Shown here one piece after another: positions 1 through 8,050 of a stretch of 64,000 nt of DNA. The stretch lies in NCBI GenBank assembly GCA_947174415.1, contig CAMWIW010000001.1, positions 117,116-181,115 of the forward strand, written 5' to 3'. Position 1 is the first letter of the stretch. Each line of letters starts with the position of its first letter. The stretch comes from an uncultured Clostridia bacterium. GTDB lineage: Bacteria > Bacillota > Clostridia > Christensenellales > Borkfalkiaceae. A program made the position numbers and the translations under genes. The notes under the pieces are model-generated. The model worked only from the letters and a program-made list of their open reading frames with translations, was not told where the DNA came from and did no database searches.

Positions 1-2264
1 TTTCTCAAAACGATAAATGCTGTTATTACGGCTATTACTGCAAGCCAGATGAATAGCGTCCACCACCATCCGCCTACGGTATAGACCATTGCGCTTATTA
101 CGTAGCTTGCAAGCAGCCAGAATAAAAGCGTCCACTTGAACTTGCCTTTGGGAAGTTCAGCCTTTGCCGTTGCGCAAGCCGCAAAGCAAGGAATAGTCGT
201 CATATTGAAAGCAATAAACGCAATTATTCCCGCGCTGGTTATACCCGTTGCCGAAGCCATTGCTGTAGCTTCCTCTATTCCCTCGATTCCTGCGATTGCG
301 TCGGGGATATCTATACCGCCGACGTTCGCGCCGAGAGCGGTTATGCAAGCTGCGAGCGTTGCAAACGTTGCAATAACGTTTTCCTTAGCAACAAGACCCG
401 TAATTGCCGCAACCGCGAACACCCAACCGAATTCGCCGAGCTGAGAGCCGAAACCGAGCGGTGTGAATATGGGCTGAACGAGCATTCCTAAGGAAGCTAA
501 AATAGAACTGTTCATTTCTTCGTCGGCAACGAAATTCCAACTCCAATCAAGGTGCGAGAAGAGCCAGATTATGACCGTTGAAGCAAAGATAATTGTAAAC
601 GCCTTTTTAACGAAGTGCTTGGTCTTATCCCACAGGTGAAGCATAAGGTTCTTAAAACCGGGTGCGTGATATGCGGGAAGCTCCATAATAAACGGAGGCG
701 TTTCGCCTTTTTGCGTGGTGTTGCGCATTAAAAGCACGCAAACAATTGCCGAAACGATGCCGAGAACGTACATTCCCAAGGTGATTACGTCTACGTTTGA
801 TAAGCCTACCATTGCGCAAAGTGCGCCGCCGCAAGCGGTTAATATGGGAAGCTTAGCACCGCACGAGAAGAAAGGAATTACTCTGATTGTCGCCGTCCTC
901 TCCTTTTCGTCGGCAAGAGTTCTCGTATTGATTGCAGCGGGAACGGAACAGCCGAAGCCCATTATCATAGGCATAAACGCTCTGCCCGAAAGCCCGAAAC
1001 GGCGGAAAATTCTGTCCAAAACGAACGCGATACGCGCCATATAGCCTGTGTCTTCCAAAATAGAGAAGAACATAAACAGCACAAGAATTTGGGGAAGGAA
1101 ACCGAGCACGGCGAAAATACCGCCTAAGATGCCGTCGCCGACAAGACCCGTTGCCCACTCTGCCGCGCCGCCGTTTTCCATTAAGGTTACGATGCCGCCC
1201 GAAATGTGGTCAAGGAACAAGTTCAAAAAGTTAGTTAATATTACGCCGGGCGAATAAATTGCGCCGTCATAGAATATTGCAAGTATTTCAACGCCGAAGT
1301 TGTTGTATTCTATCTCACCGTCGATTTCGGTTGCAAGCCCGCAATCTACGAGTGAGGGCATCCACGCCTGCTCTTCGGTAAAGCCGTTCAAAAAGAATAA
1401 ATTTTCCGAGAAAGTCAAGTGGAAAATACAGAAAAGAATTACGATAAAGATGGGAATTGCCCATACTCTGTGAGTTAAAACCTTGTCGATTTTATCGGAC
1501 TTTGTCAAAACCTCTTTGTTTGCCTTAACCTTGGCGTTTGCTAGGTTCGAGGATATGTATTTATACCTTTCGTCGGCAATAACCGCCTCCATGTCCTCGT
1601 CGCCGAGTTTTGCAAGCGTTGACGAAGCGCCTTTTCGCGAAAGCTCTATCTCGTCCTTTTCAAGAAGCTTTATTGCGTGGAATAAGGGTGATGAAATTTC
1701 TTCCGCTTCATAGTACGCGCAAGCCGTTTCAAGCTGCTTTTCAAGCGCTCCTTTTAACACGGTAGAGCCCTTTCTTTCGGCGGGCATTGCCGCAGCCCTT
1801 TCCATAAGTTGTTTTATGCCCGTACCCTTTAAAGCCGAAACGGGTACTACGGGAACGCCAAGCGCATTTTCAAGCGCGGACGCGTCGATTTTGTCGCCGC
1901 TTTTTTCCACCTCGTCAATCATATTCAATGCTACGATTACGGGCACGTCCATTTCAAGAAGCTGAGTTGTCAAATACAGGTTGCGCTCTAAGTTGGTTGC
2001 GTCAACTATGTTTATTATGCCGTCGGGCTTTTCGTCAAGAATGAAATTGCGGGAAATAACTTCTTCGGGGGTGTAGGGCGAAAGGGAATAAATTCCGGGC
2101 AAGTCTACTATGTTTATATTTTTCGAACCGCCTTTATAAGTGCCCTCGCGCTTGTCAACCGTAACGCCGGGCCAGTTGCCCACGTGCGCAGTTGAACCCG
2201 TAAGCGCGTTGAAAAGCGTTGTTTTGCCGCAGTTGGGGTTACCCGCTAATGCGAAAGTTTTCAT
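1..2264 (-). CDS. feoB: Ferrous iron transport protein B (3' end cut by window edge)
   Basis: GTP-dependent Fe(II) permease of the cytoplasmic membrane. Reading the minus strand from the ATG at 2264 gives an open frame of 754 codons to the window edge, so only the last residues are missing. The N-terminal G domain shows the P-loop GNPNCGKT (residues 8-15), DLPG and NMID. After a linker come the membrane segments with the family motifs GCSVPA and FFSCGAKLP, whose Cys is thought to lie in the iron path. The start codon overlaps the stop of the upstream feoA (ATGA), so the two genes are translationally coupled. Family assignment is certain; regulation by iron is inferred from upstream sites. Confidence 0.97.
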   Translation of the reverse strand, partial: MKTFALAGNPNCGKTTLFNALTGSTAHVGNWPGVTVDKREGTYKGGSKNINIVDLPGIYSLSPYTPEEVISRNFILDEKPDGIINIVDATNLERNLYLTTQLLEMDVPVIVALNMIDEVEKSGDKIDASALENALGVPVVPVSALKGTGIKQLMERAAAMPAERKGSTVLKGALEKQLETACAYYEAEEISSPLFHAIKLLEKDEIELSRKGASSTLAKLGDEDMEAVIADERYKYISSNLANAKVKANKEVLTKSDKIDKVLTHRVWAIPIFIVILFCIFHLTFSENLFFLNGFTEEQAWMPSLVDCGLATEIDGEIEYNNFGVEILAIFYDGAIYSPGVILTNFLNLFLDHISGGIVTLMENGGAAEWATGLVGDGILGGIFAVLGFLPQILVLFMFFSILEDTGYMARIAFVLDRIFRRFGLSGRAFMPMIMGFGCSVPAAINTRTLADEKERTATIRVIPFFSCGAKLPILTACGGALCAMVGLSNVDVITLGMYVLGIVSAIVCVLLMRNTTQKGETPPFIMELPAYHAPGFKNLMLHLWDKTKHFVKKAFTIIFASTVIIWLFSHLDWSWNFVADEEMNSSILASLGMLVQPIFTPLGFGSQLGEFGWVFAVAAITGLVAKENVIATFATLAACITALGANVGGIDIPDAIAGIEGIEEATAMASATGITSAGIIAFIAFNMTTIPCFAACATAKAELPKGKFKWTLLFWLLASYVISAMVYTVGGWWWTLFIWLAVIAVITAFIVLR

Positions 2265-2491
2265 TTGGTTTCCACCTCCACGCAAGCGGCTTCGGTTTTA
2301 CGCAAAGTAAGCTCGTAACCGCGGATATTTATTTCTATGGGATCGCCGAGTGGAGCTTTCTTCTTCATTGTGAGTTCAGCTCCGGGAGTTACGCCCATAT
2401 CGAACAGTCTGCGACGAATTTTGCCTTCACCGTTGACCGCAACTATTTTACCGCTCTCTCCGACGGTAAATTCGCTGAGTAATTTGGTCAT
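2261..2491 (-). CDS. feoA: FeoA domain protein
   Basis: Small SH3-like cytosolic protein (76 aa) that assists FeoB. A longer in-frame ORF reaches 2572, but the ATG at 2491 has a good AAGGAG site just upstream and yields the normal FeoA length, so I chose it. The segment RRRLFDMGVTPGAELTMKK is the typical FeoA core. The stop codon overlaps the feoB start by one base-pair step (ATGA). It is the second of two FeoA-type genes in this operon. Confidence 0.93.
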   Translation of the reverse strand: MTKLLSEFTVGESGKIVAVNGEGKIRRRLFDMGVTPGAELTMKKKAPLGDPIEINIRGYELTLRKTEAACVEVETK

Positions 2492-2519
2492 TTTTTCTCC
2501 TTTATTAATATATAAATAT

Positions 2520-2531
2520 AAACTTTGGTTT
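2520..2531. promoter_or_regulatory. Candidate iron-regulator operator, copy 2
   Basis: AAACTTTGGTTT, the reverse complement of the motif upstream of the operon, placed between the two feoA genes about 30 bp before the second start. Nearby (2551-2567) is a short perfect hairpin, TGACCCG-CGAA-CGGGTCA, without a proper T-tract on the minus strand. The region may hold a second regulated promoter or an mRNA processing site. Confidence 0.35.
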
Positions 2532-2575
2532 ATTTTTATGACTGATTTTTTGACCCGCGAACGGGTCAACACGAT

Positions 2576-2788
2576 TTAAGCTACTAAAATTTTAGAAGCA
2601 AGATTTTTATCAAGGCAAAGCCTGCCCTCTTTTACGATAACGATAACGTTGCCGCCCGAGGACGATAAAAGCGTTATGGTGCTGCCGACGGTTATCCCGA
2701 GCTCTTGCAAGTGCTTTTTAGTCTTTTCTTCAGCACCTATTTTTCTTACAACCAACTCTCTGTTGGACGGAGCGATAGCAATGGGCAT
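2576..2788 (-). CDS. FeoA domain protein, first gene of the feo operon
   Basis: A 70-aa FeoA-like protein. The segment KTKKHLQELGITVGSTITLL matches the FeoA SH3-like fold. It starts at an ATG preceded by AAGGAG and sits about 85 bp upstream of the second feoA. Tandem FeoA proteins upstream of FeoB are common in Firmicutes, where they are thought to modulate the transporter. The gene is the promoter-proximal member of the operon. Confidence 0.88.
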   Translation of the reverse strand: MPIAIAPSNRELVVRKIGAEEKTKKHLQELGITVGSTITLLSSSGGNVIVIVKEGRLCLDKNLASKILVA

Positions 2789-2838
2789 ACTGTTCTCCTT
2801 TTAACCGCAAAATAACTTAACTGCGGTTTATCGTCTTC

Positions 2839-2867
2839 ATTATATTATAATTTATTTATTGTGTCAA
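2839..2867 (-). promoter_or_regulatory. Promoter of the feoA-feoA-feoB operon
   Basis: On the minus strand a perfect TTGACA (2862-2867) is followed after 17 bp by a perfect TATAAT (2839-2844). It lies about 50 bp upstream of the first feoA start. Confidence 0.85.
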
Positions 2868-2875
2868 CAAAAAAA

Positions 2876-2887
2876 TAACCAAAGTTT
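2876..2887. promoter_or_regulatory. Candidate iron-regulator operator, copy 1
   Basis: A 12-bp imperfect dyad (AACCAAAGTTT core, AAAC/GTTT-type half-sites) about 9 bp upstream of the feo -35 box. The same motif in inverted orientation recurs at 2520-2531, and both are preceded on the minus strand by a TCATAAAAA-type stretch. The role as a metal-regulator box is inference from position. Confidence 0.4.
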
Positions 2888-2904
2888 ATTTTTTATGAAA
2901 ATAT

Positions 2905-2934
2905 TTTCCCCGACGGTCTTACGCCGTCGGGGAA
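2905..2934 (-). terminator. Hairpin after the sensor kinase gene, probable terminator
   Basis: Stem CCCCGACGG / CCGTCGGGG with a short loop directly downstream of the kinase stop. The following minus-strand sequence is AAAATATTTT, a poor T-tract, so termination strength is uncertain. Confidence 0.45.
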
Positions 2935-2942
2935 ACGCTCTA

Positions 2943-4367
2943 TTATATTTCTATTTCTGCAGGCACGCAAGGGAAATCGACCCAAAACAGCGAGCCCTTA
3001 TTAACCTCGCTTTCGACGCCGAAGTCAAAAGCGTGATTTTCGAGAATTGCCTTTACGATATTAAGCCCCAATCCCGTACCTTTTACGGGGCGGTTATGGT
3101 TTTCCTTTACGCGGTAAAACCTGTTCCATATTTCGGGCAAATCGTCTTTGGATATTCCCTTGCCCGTATCCTTTACAGAGAAGCGCACACGCTTGCCGTC
3201 CATATTAGTTTTCAAGCTTATATAGACCGTCTTATCCTCGCCCGTATAGTTAGCGGCGTTGCCCAACAAATTATAGATAACCTGACTTATCTTTTCTTCG
3301 TCGGCACGGGTGTAAATATTCGGTTCTATATCAAGCATAAAGCTATAACCCTGCGCCTCTTGCAGGTATCCGAACTTGTTTATAATGCCGTAGACGAGGT
3401 CGGTTAAGTTGAAAACTTTTAATTTGAGCTCGGACATATTAGCCTGCAATTTCGAAACGCTCAAAACGTCGTTTACAAGACCCGTAAGCCTATCCGCCTC
3501 GTCAATAATTACCTGCAAGTGTTTCTCGCGCTTTTCGGGGTTGTTACCCGAAATTTCCTTAATCATAGACGCGTACGCCTTAATCATGGTAAGCGGAGTT
3601 TTTAAATCGTGGGTTACGTTTGCAAGAATTTCATGCTGAAAGTCTTCGCTCTTCTTCACCTCGTCCCGAACGTAATTCAAGGCGTCGGACAGTTGAGCCA
3701 TTTCCTTATAGTCGGCGTTGGTGAACTTAATATCGTAGTTGCCTTCCGCAAGCAAGACTGCCGTATCTGACATTGTCTTCATGCCCGAAGTGAGCTTTTT
3801 GGAAAATCCGAAAGATACGAGTACGGCGGCAGCAAATACTCCGCAGCCTATTATTAAAAGATATAGCTGCAAATTCAGAACGGTATCCCGAACTATGGTA
3901 ACCGAATATGAAACCAAAAGATAGTGCGTTTTACCTGCATACTCCGTTTTAGAAGCATAATTTACGGTATTGCCCGAGCGGTAAGTCGTATGATAGCCAA
4001 CCTCTTCATTACCTACGCGTGAAGTTAATTCGGTTAAAACTTCGTTCACGTCCCCGTATCCGTCGGGCGCAACCAAGTCGCCGCCTTCCGTGAACAGATA
4101 GACGTTAATTCCCTCTACGCGGTTTCGGGCTATACTTTCTTCGATTGCGGCGGTATCTTCGCCCGATTGCAGGTTTGCTTCGAACTCTTTTCCTATTATA
4201 TATATCTTGTCCCGAGCCTGATTTTCAAGTGTTTCCGAGACGAGAATTAAAAAGCCGAGTTCAACGAGAAAGACCATAAGAAAAGCAAGCACGCAAAAAT
4301 AGCCTATCACAGTGCGGTTTACGCTTTTCGGCTTTTTGAGTTTTTTGCACCCTATGTCAGACTTCAA
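2943..4367 (-). CDS. Two-component sensor histidine kinase
   Basis: Membrane sensor kinase (474 aa). There is a transmembrane segment near residues 20-42, an extracytoplasmic region of about 120 residues, a second membrane segment near 165-188, then HAMP, HisKA and HATPase_c domains. The phospho-acceptor is H253 in VTHDLKTPLT, and the ATP-lid glycine motif GTGLGLNIV lies near the C-terminus. Translation appears to begin at a TTG that overlaps the response regulator stop by 11 nt, indicating coupling. The ligand is unknown. The H-box resembles the VanS/PhoR group, so a cell-envelope signal is plausible. Confidence 0.93.
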   Translation of the reverse strand: MKSDIGCKKLKKPKSVNRTVIGYFCVLAFLMVFLVELGFLILVSETLENQARDKIYIIGKEFEANLQSGEDTAAIEESIARNRVEGINVYLFTEGGDLVAPDGYGDVNEVLTELTSRVGNEEVGYHTTYRSGNTVNYASKTEYAGKTHYLLVSYSVTIVRDTVLNLQLYLLIIGCGVFAAAVLVSFGFSKKLTSGMKTMSDTAVLLAEGNYDIKFTNADYKEMAQLSDALNYVRDEVKKSEDFQHEILANVTHDLKTPLTMIKAYASMIKEISGNNPEKREKHLQVIIDEADRLTGLVNDVLSVSKLQANMSELKLKVFNLTDLVYGIINKFGYLQEAQGYSFMLDIEPNIYTRADEEKISQVIYNLLGNAANYTGEDKTVYISLKTNMDGKRVRFSVKDTGKGISKDDLPEIWNRFYRVKENHNRPVKGTGLGLNIVKAILENHAFDFGVESEVNKGSLFWVDFPCVPAEIEI

Positions 4368-5019
4368 ATTTGTACCCTAAGCCCCTTAAAGTTACTATGA
4401 ATTTTCTGTACTGTTTAAGGTTGGAACGGAGCATCTTTATATGCGTATCAACCGTTCTGTCGTCGCCGTAAAAGTCAAAGCCCCACACGTCCATTAAAAG
4501 CTTTTCACGCGTCAAAGCTATGCCCTTATTTTTGACGAAGTAGAAAAGAATTTCGTACTCCTTGGGGGTAAGCTCCGCCTTTTCTCCGTCAACGAATACG
4601 TTGCGCCCGACCATATCTATGGTAAGCCCCTCGAAAGTTACAACGTCGTCGTTGTTGTCCTGTGCGCCGCGCTTTAACACGGCGTGGATACGCGCCATAA
4701 CCTCTTTGGGTGAAAAGGGTTTAGTTACGTAGTCGTCAACACCTATCTCGAAACCGAAAAGTTTGTCGTATTCTTCTCCCCTTGCAGATAGCATAATGAC
4801 GGGGATATTCTTTATCTTTTTAATTTCCTTAACAGCAGAAAAACCGTCAAGGCGGGGCATCATTACGTCCATTAAAATTATATCGAAATCGTTTTCGCGG
4901 CAAAGCTTGACGGCTTGCATTCCGTCTGCCGCCTCGTAAGCAGTGCCGCCCTCGAACTCGACGTATTCTTTAAGTACGCCCCTTATCATCTCTTCGTCGT
5001 CAACGATTAAAACTTTCAT
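4357..5019 (-). CDS. OmpR/PhoB-family response regulator
   Basis: DNA-binding partner of the adjacent kinase (220 aa). The receiver domain has the acidic pair D8/D9, phospho-acceptor D51 in DIILMDVMMP, and K100 in VTKPF. A C-terminal winged helix ends in LRGLGYKFEV. The ATG has a strong GAGGAGG site. It is expressed ahead of the kinase with an 11-nt overlap, and the GNAT gene lies just upstream on the same strand. Its target genes cannot be read from the window. Confidence 0.95.
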   Translation of the reverse strand: MKVLIVDDEEMIRGVLKEYVEFEGGTAYEAADGMQAVKLCRENDFDIILMDVMMPRLDGFSAVKEIKKIKNIPVIMLSARGEEYDKLFGFEIGVDDYVTKPFSPKEVMARIHAVLKRGAQDNNDDVVTFEGLTIDMVGRNVFVDGEKAELTPKEYEILFYFVKNKGIALTREKLLMDVWGFDFYGDDRTVDTHIKMLRSNLKQYRKFIVTLRGLGYKFEV

Positions 5020-5094
5020 CGTAAGTACCTCCTCTTTAATAGTAAACCTCAGGAATATAAATTAATTAATATATTAATGAAATGTAGGTGAAAT

Positions 5095-5436
5095 TTACAG
5101 CGTTTTTATAAAAAACATTTCCATAGGCTGTGAATACGGCGTGTCTTCGAGAATTAGGCAACCGCACTCTTTATAGCCCGTTTTGCGGTAAAAATGCTGG
5201 GCTTCTTCGTCTGCTTGCGTGGAAAGTAGTATAGCCTTGTTGCCCGCCCTTCTCATTTTATCTTCGAAAAGGCGCATTGCTTCACTGCCTATTCCCTTGC
5301 GCCTGTATTCGGGCGTAAGCTTGATAAGGTTTAAATAGGGCATTCCGTCCCAAAAATCTTTGAATTTTATAACGCCTGCCGTTACACCGTCCGACAGTAT
5401 TTCATATCCGTTTTCTATTACTTTTAATTCAATCAT
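5095..5436 (-). CDS. GNAT-family N-acetyltransferase
   Basis: A 113-aa single-domain acetyltransferase. The acetyl-CoA pyrophosphate-binding motif A is visible as RRKGIGSEAM, followed by the typical AQHFYRKTGYKECG segment. The substrate is unknown. There is no Shine-Dalgarno sequence: the ATG lies exactly 6 nt after a TAGACT -10 box, so the mRNA is probably leaderless. Same strand as, and 75 bp upstream of, the two-component genes. Confidence 0.85.
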   Translation of the reverse strand: MIELKVIENGYEILSDGVTAGVIKFKDFWDGMPYLNLIKLTPEYRRKGIGSEAMRLFEDKMRRAGNKAILLSTQADEEAQHFYRKTGYKECGCLILEDTPYSQPMEMFFIKTL

Positions 5437-5442
5437 AGGTTA

Positions 5443-5471
5443 AGTCTATCATAAAAAATTTTTTTAGTCAA
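5443..5471 (-). promoter_or_regulatory. Promoter of the GNAT gene (leaderless start)
   Basis: Minus strand TTGACT (5466-5471), 17-bp spacer, TAGACT (5443-5448), then six bases and the ATG. Divergent from the radical SAM promoter only 15 bp away. Confidence 0.6.
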
Positions 5472-5485
5472 TTCGGCAAAAACCG

Positions 5486-5514
5486 TTGACAATATCGGTT
5501 GGGGGTGGTATTAT
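5486..5514 (+). promoter_or_regulatory. Promoter of the radical SAM operon
   Basis: TTGACA (5486-5491), 17-bp spacer, TATTAT (5509-5514). The expected transcription start falls on the palindrome at 5521-5536. Confidence 0.8.
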
Positions 5515-5520
5515 AAATTA

Positions 5521-5536
5521 GCAAACATATGTTTGC
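5521..5536. promoter_or_regulatory. LexA-like operator palindrome
   Basis: A perfect 16-bp palindrome, GCAAACATATGTTTGC, placed at the expected transcription start. The Gram-positive LexA box is CGAAC-N4-GTTCG. This site has the same layout with a symmetric G-to-A change in each half-site. Its position over the start of a presumed DNA-repair operon supports repression of the SOS type, but LexA binding itself is inferred. Confidence 0.5.
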
Positions 5537-5552
5537 TTAAAGGGAAACAGGT

Positions 5553-6812
5553 ATGATTGACGCCGAAAAACTCGAAATATTGACCGAAAGCGCTAAATAC
5601 GACGTTTCCTGTTCGTCCTCAGGTTCGAAACGGGTAAATCGAGCCGGAGGATTAGGTAACGCTTCCGTCAGCGGGATATGCCACTCCTTTACCCCTGACG
5701 GAAGATGTATATCGCTGCTTAAAATTCTTATGAGCAACGATTGCATTTACGATTGCGAATACTGCCCGAACCGCCGAAGCGCGGAAGTCAGAAGGGCGAC
5801 TATTACTCCAACCGAAATTTGCGAGCTTGTAATCGGATTTTACAAGAGAAATTATATTGAGGGACTTTTTCTCTCCTCCGCCGTTTTCGGCACGCCCGAC
5901 AGAACGATGGAGCTGCTTATTAAAACGGTTGAAATGCTGAGGCACGAATACCGCTTTAACGGATATATTCATTTAAAGGGCATTCCTCACGCCGACGATT
6001 TGCTTATTATGAAGGCGGCACGGCTCGTGGACAGAATGAGTTTTAACGTGGAATTGCCGAGCGAAAAGTCGTTAAAACTGCTTGCGCCGCAAAAGACGAA
6101 GCAAAGTCTTCTTCTGCCTATGAAGAGCTTGCAAAACGCTATGCTTTACGACAAAGAAAACAAGGTACGGCGGCGAGACGCAGTTATCCCTGCGGGACAG
6201 ACGACGCAGCTTATTGTCGGGGCATCGCCCGAAACGGACGGGCAAATTCTGAAGCTTACCGAAGCGCTGTATCGCAATATGGGACTTAGGCGGGTGTACT
6301 ACTCCTCTTATATTCCCGTGGTGCAAAGCAGCCTGCTGCCCACCGTCGGCGCGGGGCTGTTGAGAGAACACAGGCTTTATCAGGCGGATTGGCTGATAAG
6401 GTTTTACGGCTTTGACGTGAACGAAATTCTTGACGAGAGCGAAAACCTGTCAATGGAATACGACCCGAAGTGCGCGTGGGCGCTCAGAAATATGCATCTC
6501 TTCCCGATAGAAGTGAACACTGCTCCCCTTGCCACGCTTTTACGCGTGCCGGGCATAGGCGCAAAGAGTGCGTACAGGATTATCGAAGCAAGAAAGTACG
6601 GCAAAATAGATTTTGAAAATCTTGCCAAAATGCGCGTAGTATTGAAACGGGCAAGACATTTTATAACCTGCAAAGGAAAATTTTACGGAACGGAAAACTC
6701 TCAGCAAGTGAAGAATTGCTTGCTTTTAGAGGGCAAAAACGAAGTGAACGAACAGCTCTCTATGTTTTCAGAAAAATCGGTTGCACTTTCAGCGCTTACG
6801 GGTGAAGTATGA
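5553..6812 (+). CDS. Radical SAM protein linked to DNA modification/repair (TIGR03916-type)
   Basis: A 419-aa radical SAM enzyme. The 4Fe-4S-binding motif is C64-x3-C68-x2-C71 (CIYDCEYC). A helix-hairpin-helix DNA-binding motif is visible near residues 325-345 (LLRVPGIGAKSAYRIIEA). I recognise the family that is regularly paired with a DUF4130 protein and, in some lineages, with a uracil-DNA glycosylase; its reaction is not established. The ATG follows AGGGAA. The stop overlaps the next start (ATGA). The promoter carries a LexA-like box, consistent with a damage-response role. Confidence 0.9.
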   Translation: MIDAEKLEILTESAKYDVSCSSSGSKRVNRAGGLGNASVSGICHSFTPDGRCISLLKILMSNDCIYDCEYCPNRRSAEVRRATITPTEICELVIGFYKRNYIEGLFLSSAVFGTPDRTMELLIKTVEMLRHEYRFNGYIHLKGIPHADDLLIMKAARLVDRMSFNVELPSEKSLKLLAPQKTKQSLLLPMKSLQNAMLYDKENKVRRRDAVIPAGQTTQLIVGASPETDGQILKLTEALYRNMGLRRVYYSSYIPVVQSSLLPTVGAGLLREHRLYQADWLIRFYGFDVNEILDESENLSMEYDPKCAWALRNMHLFPIEVNTAPLATLLRVPGIGAKSAYRIIEARKYGKIDFENLAKMRVVLKRARHFITCKGKFYGTENSQQVKNCLLLEGKNEVNEQLSMFSEKSVALSALTGEV

Positions 6813-7534
6813 AATTTTTCATTTGCGACGACACGCCAGAAAGTTTTTTTACTGCCGTTTTCTACGCATACAGCGAAAGCGATTGCTTTATAACTTCGGA
6901 TAAGGAAATTCAGCTTTCGCTTGGCTCTGAAATCGTGCAAGTGCACAGCGATACCGAAAAATGCGAAAGGGTGCGGCGCGGGCTTTACCGATACGATAAC
7001 GGTGCGGAGAACGATATATTAAAAGCTTTGAGAAGTTGCAACAACAGAAAAGAACAGATTTGTTTTATGTATATTAAGCGGCTCTTAGAGTTCAAAAAGT
7101 CTGTAAGAAATGCATTCAATCTATCCGAAGTGGTTGAGTTGAACAATATCTTATATCAAATAACCGAAGAAACGCATAGATTTACGGGTTTTTTGAGATT
7201 TAAAGAAAACGCGAACGGGACGCTTTACGCTCCATACTCTCCCGACAACGATATTACCGGTCTACTTATGCCGCACTTTGCTGCAAGGCTTAATGCGCCG
7301 TTTGTAATCCACGACGTAAAACGAAAAATTGCGGGACTTTACAACGGTTCTACTTGGATTATTACTTGCGTAGGGGACGCAGAAATTTGCCCTTCCGACA
7401 GTGAACGGGCGTTTGAAAGTCTTTGGAAAAAGTACTATAAGGCGGTAAATATAAAAGAACGACCGCACGAAAAACAAATGAAAAGCAGCATGCCGGTGAG
7501 GTATTGGAAGTTTCTGCCCGAAAAAAACGATTAA
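6809..7534 (+). CDS. DUF4130 DNA-metabolism protein, partner of the radical SAM enzyme
   Basis: A 241-aa protein of the TIGR03915 type, known as the obligate neighbour of the radical SAM protein just upstream. Visible family features include the early FICDDTPESFFTAVF segment, a HDVKRKIAGLYNGSTW segment near two thirds of the length, and a terminal PVRYWKFLPE. The biochemical activity is unknown; a role in processing damaged or modified bases is inferred from the pairing. Its start overlaps the upstream stop by 4 nt. Confidence 0.85.
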   Translation: MKFFICDDTPESFFTAVFYAYSESDCFITSDKEIQLSLGSEIVQVHSDTEKCERVRRGLYRYDNGAENDILKALRSCNNRKEQICFMYIKRLLEFKKSVRNAFNLSEVVELNNILYQITEETHRFTGFLRFKENANGTLYAPYSPDNDITGLLMPHFAARLNAPFVIHDVKRKIAGLYNGSTWIITCVGDAEICPSDSERAFESLWKKYYKAVNIKERPHEKQMKSSMPVRYWKFLPEKND

Positions 7535-7549
7535 AATTAGGAGTAAAAC

Positions 7550-8005
7550 ATGGCTTATTCTTTAAAAAGCGTTACAATACGCACAGACAATTCAGAAAAA
7601 GGTATGGCAAAAATAAACGAGCTTTGGACGGATATAATGACGGGAAAAATTCCGCTTGAATTTATGAATAACGGGTTACCCGTCAAGGGGCTATCTCCCG
7701 TTTCGGCTTACAGCGCTTACGAGAGCGACGAAAAGGGGCACTATGATTTGACTGTTATAAGCGTAACCGTTGACTTCTTTGCAAAAATGGAAGAATTGGC
7801 AGCAAACGGGAAATACTGTAAAATTGACGAAAGCGGCGAAACAATTTCCGACTGTGCAAACAAGGCTTGGACGAAAGTTTGGGAGCTTTCTGCAACGGGC
7901 GAATTGAAACGCGCGTTTACAACAGATTACGAAAGCACAGTTCCCGCCGAATATACGAAAGACGGCAAATCCCACTGTTACTTGTATATAGCTCTGAAAA
8001 AATAA
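7550..8005 (+). CDS. GyrI-like / AraC effector-binding domain protein
   Basis: A 151-aa stand-alone small-molecule-binding domain of the SOUL/GyrI-like type. Segments such as VSAYSAYESDEKGHYDLTV and the terminal CYLYIALKK fit this fold. There is no HTH domain, so it is probably a ligand-binding or scavenging protein. It has a good AGGAG site 15 bp after the DUF4130 gene and is probably the last gene of that operon. Family is moderately sure; function is unknown. Confidence 0.65.
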   Translation: MAYSLKSVTIRTDNSEKGMAKINELWTDIMTGKIPLEFMNNGLPVKGLSPVSAYSAYESDEKGHYDLTVISVTVDFFAKMEELAANGKYCKIDESGETISDCANKAWTKVWELSATGELKRAFTTDYESTVPAEYTKDGKSHCYLYIALKK

Positions 8006-8010
8006 TTATA

Positions 8011-8050
8011 ATTGCCGCCCGCAAGTTATGCGGGCGGCAATTTGTTATTT
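8011..8050. terminator. Bidirectional terminator between convergent genes
   Basis: A 13-bp stem (ATTGCCGCCCGCA paired with its complement) and T-rich tail, between the GyrI-like gene (+) and the Mrp-type gene (-). Confidence 0.85.

Noticed and set aside
2551..2567. Hairpin TGACCCG-CGAA-CGGGTCA as a terminator between the feoA genes
   Set aside because: On the transcribed (minus) strand the hairpin is followed by an A-run instead of a T-run, so it does not qualify as an intrinsic terminator.
2859..3407. 182-codon plus-strand open frame inside the kinase gene
   Set aside because: Antisense shadow of the histidine kinase with no ribosome site or recognisable domain.
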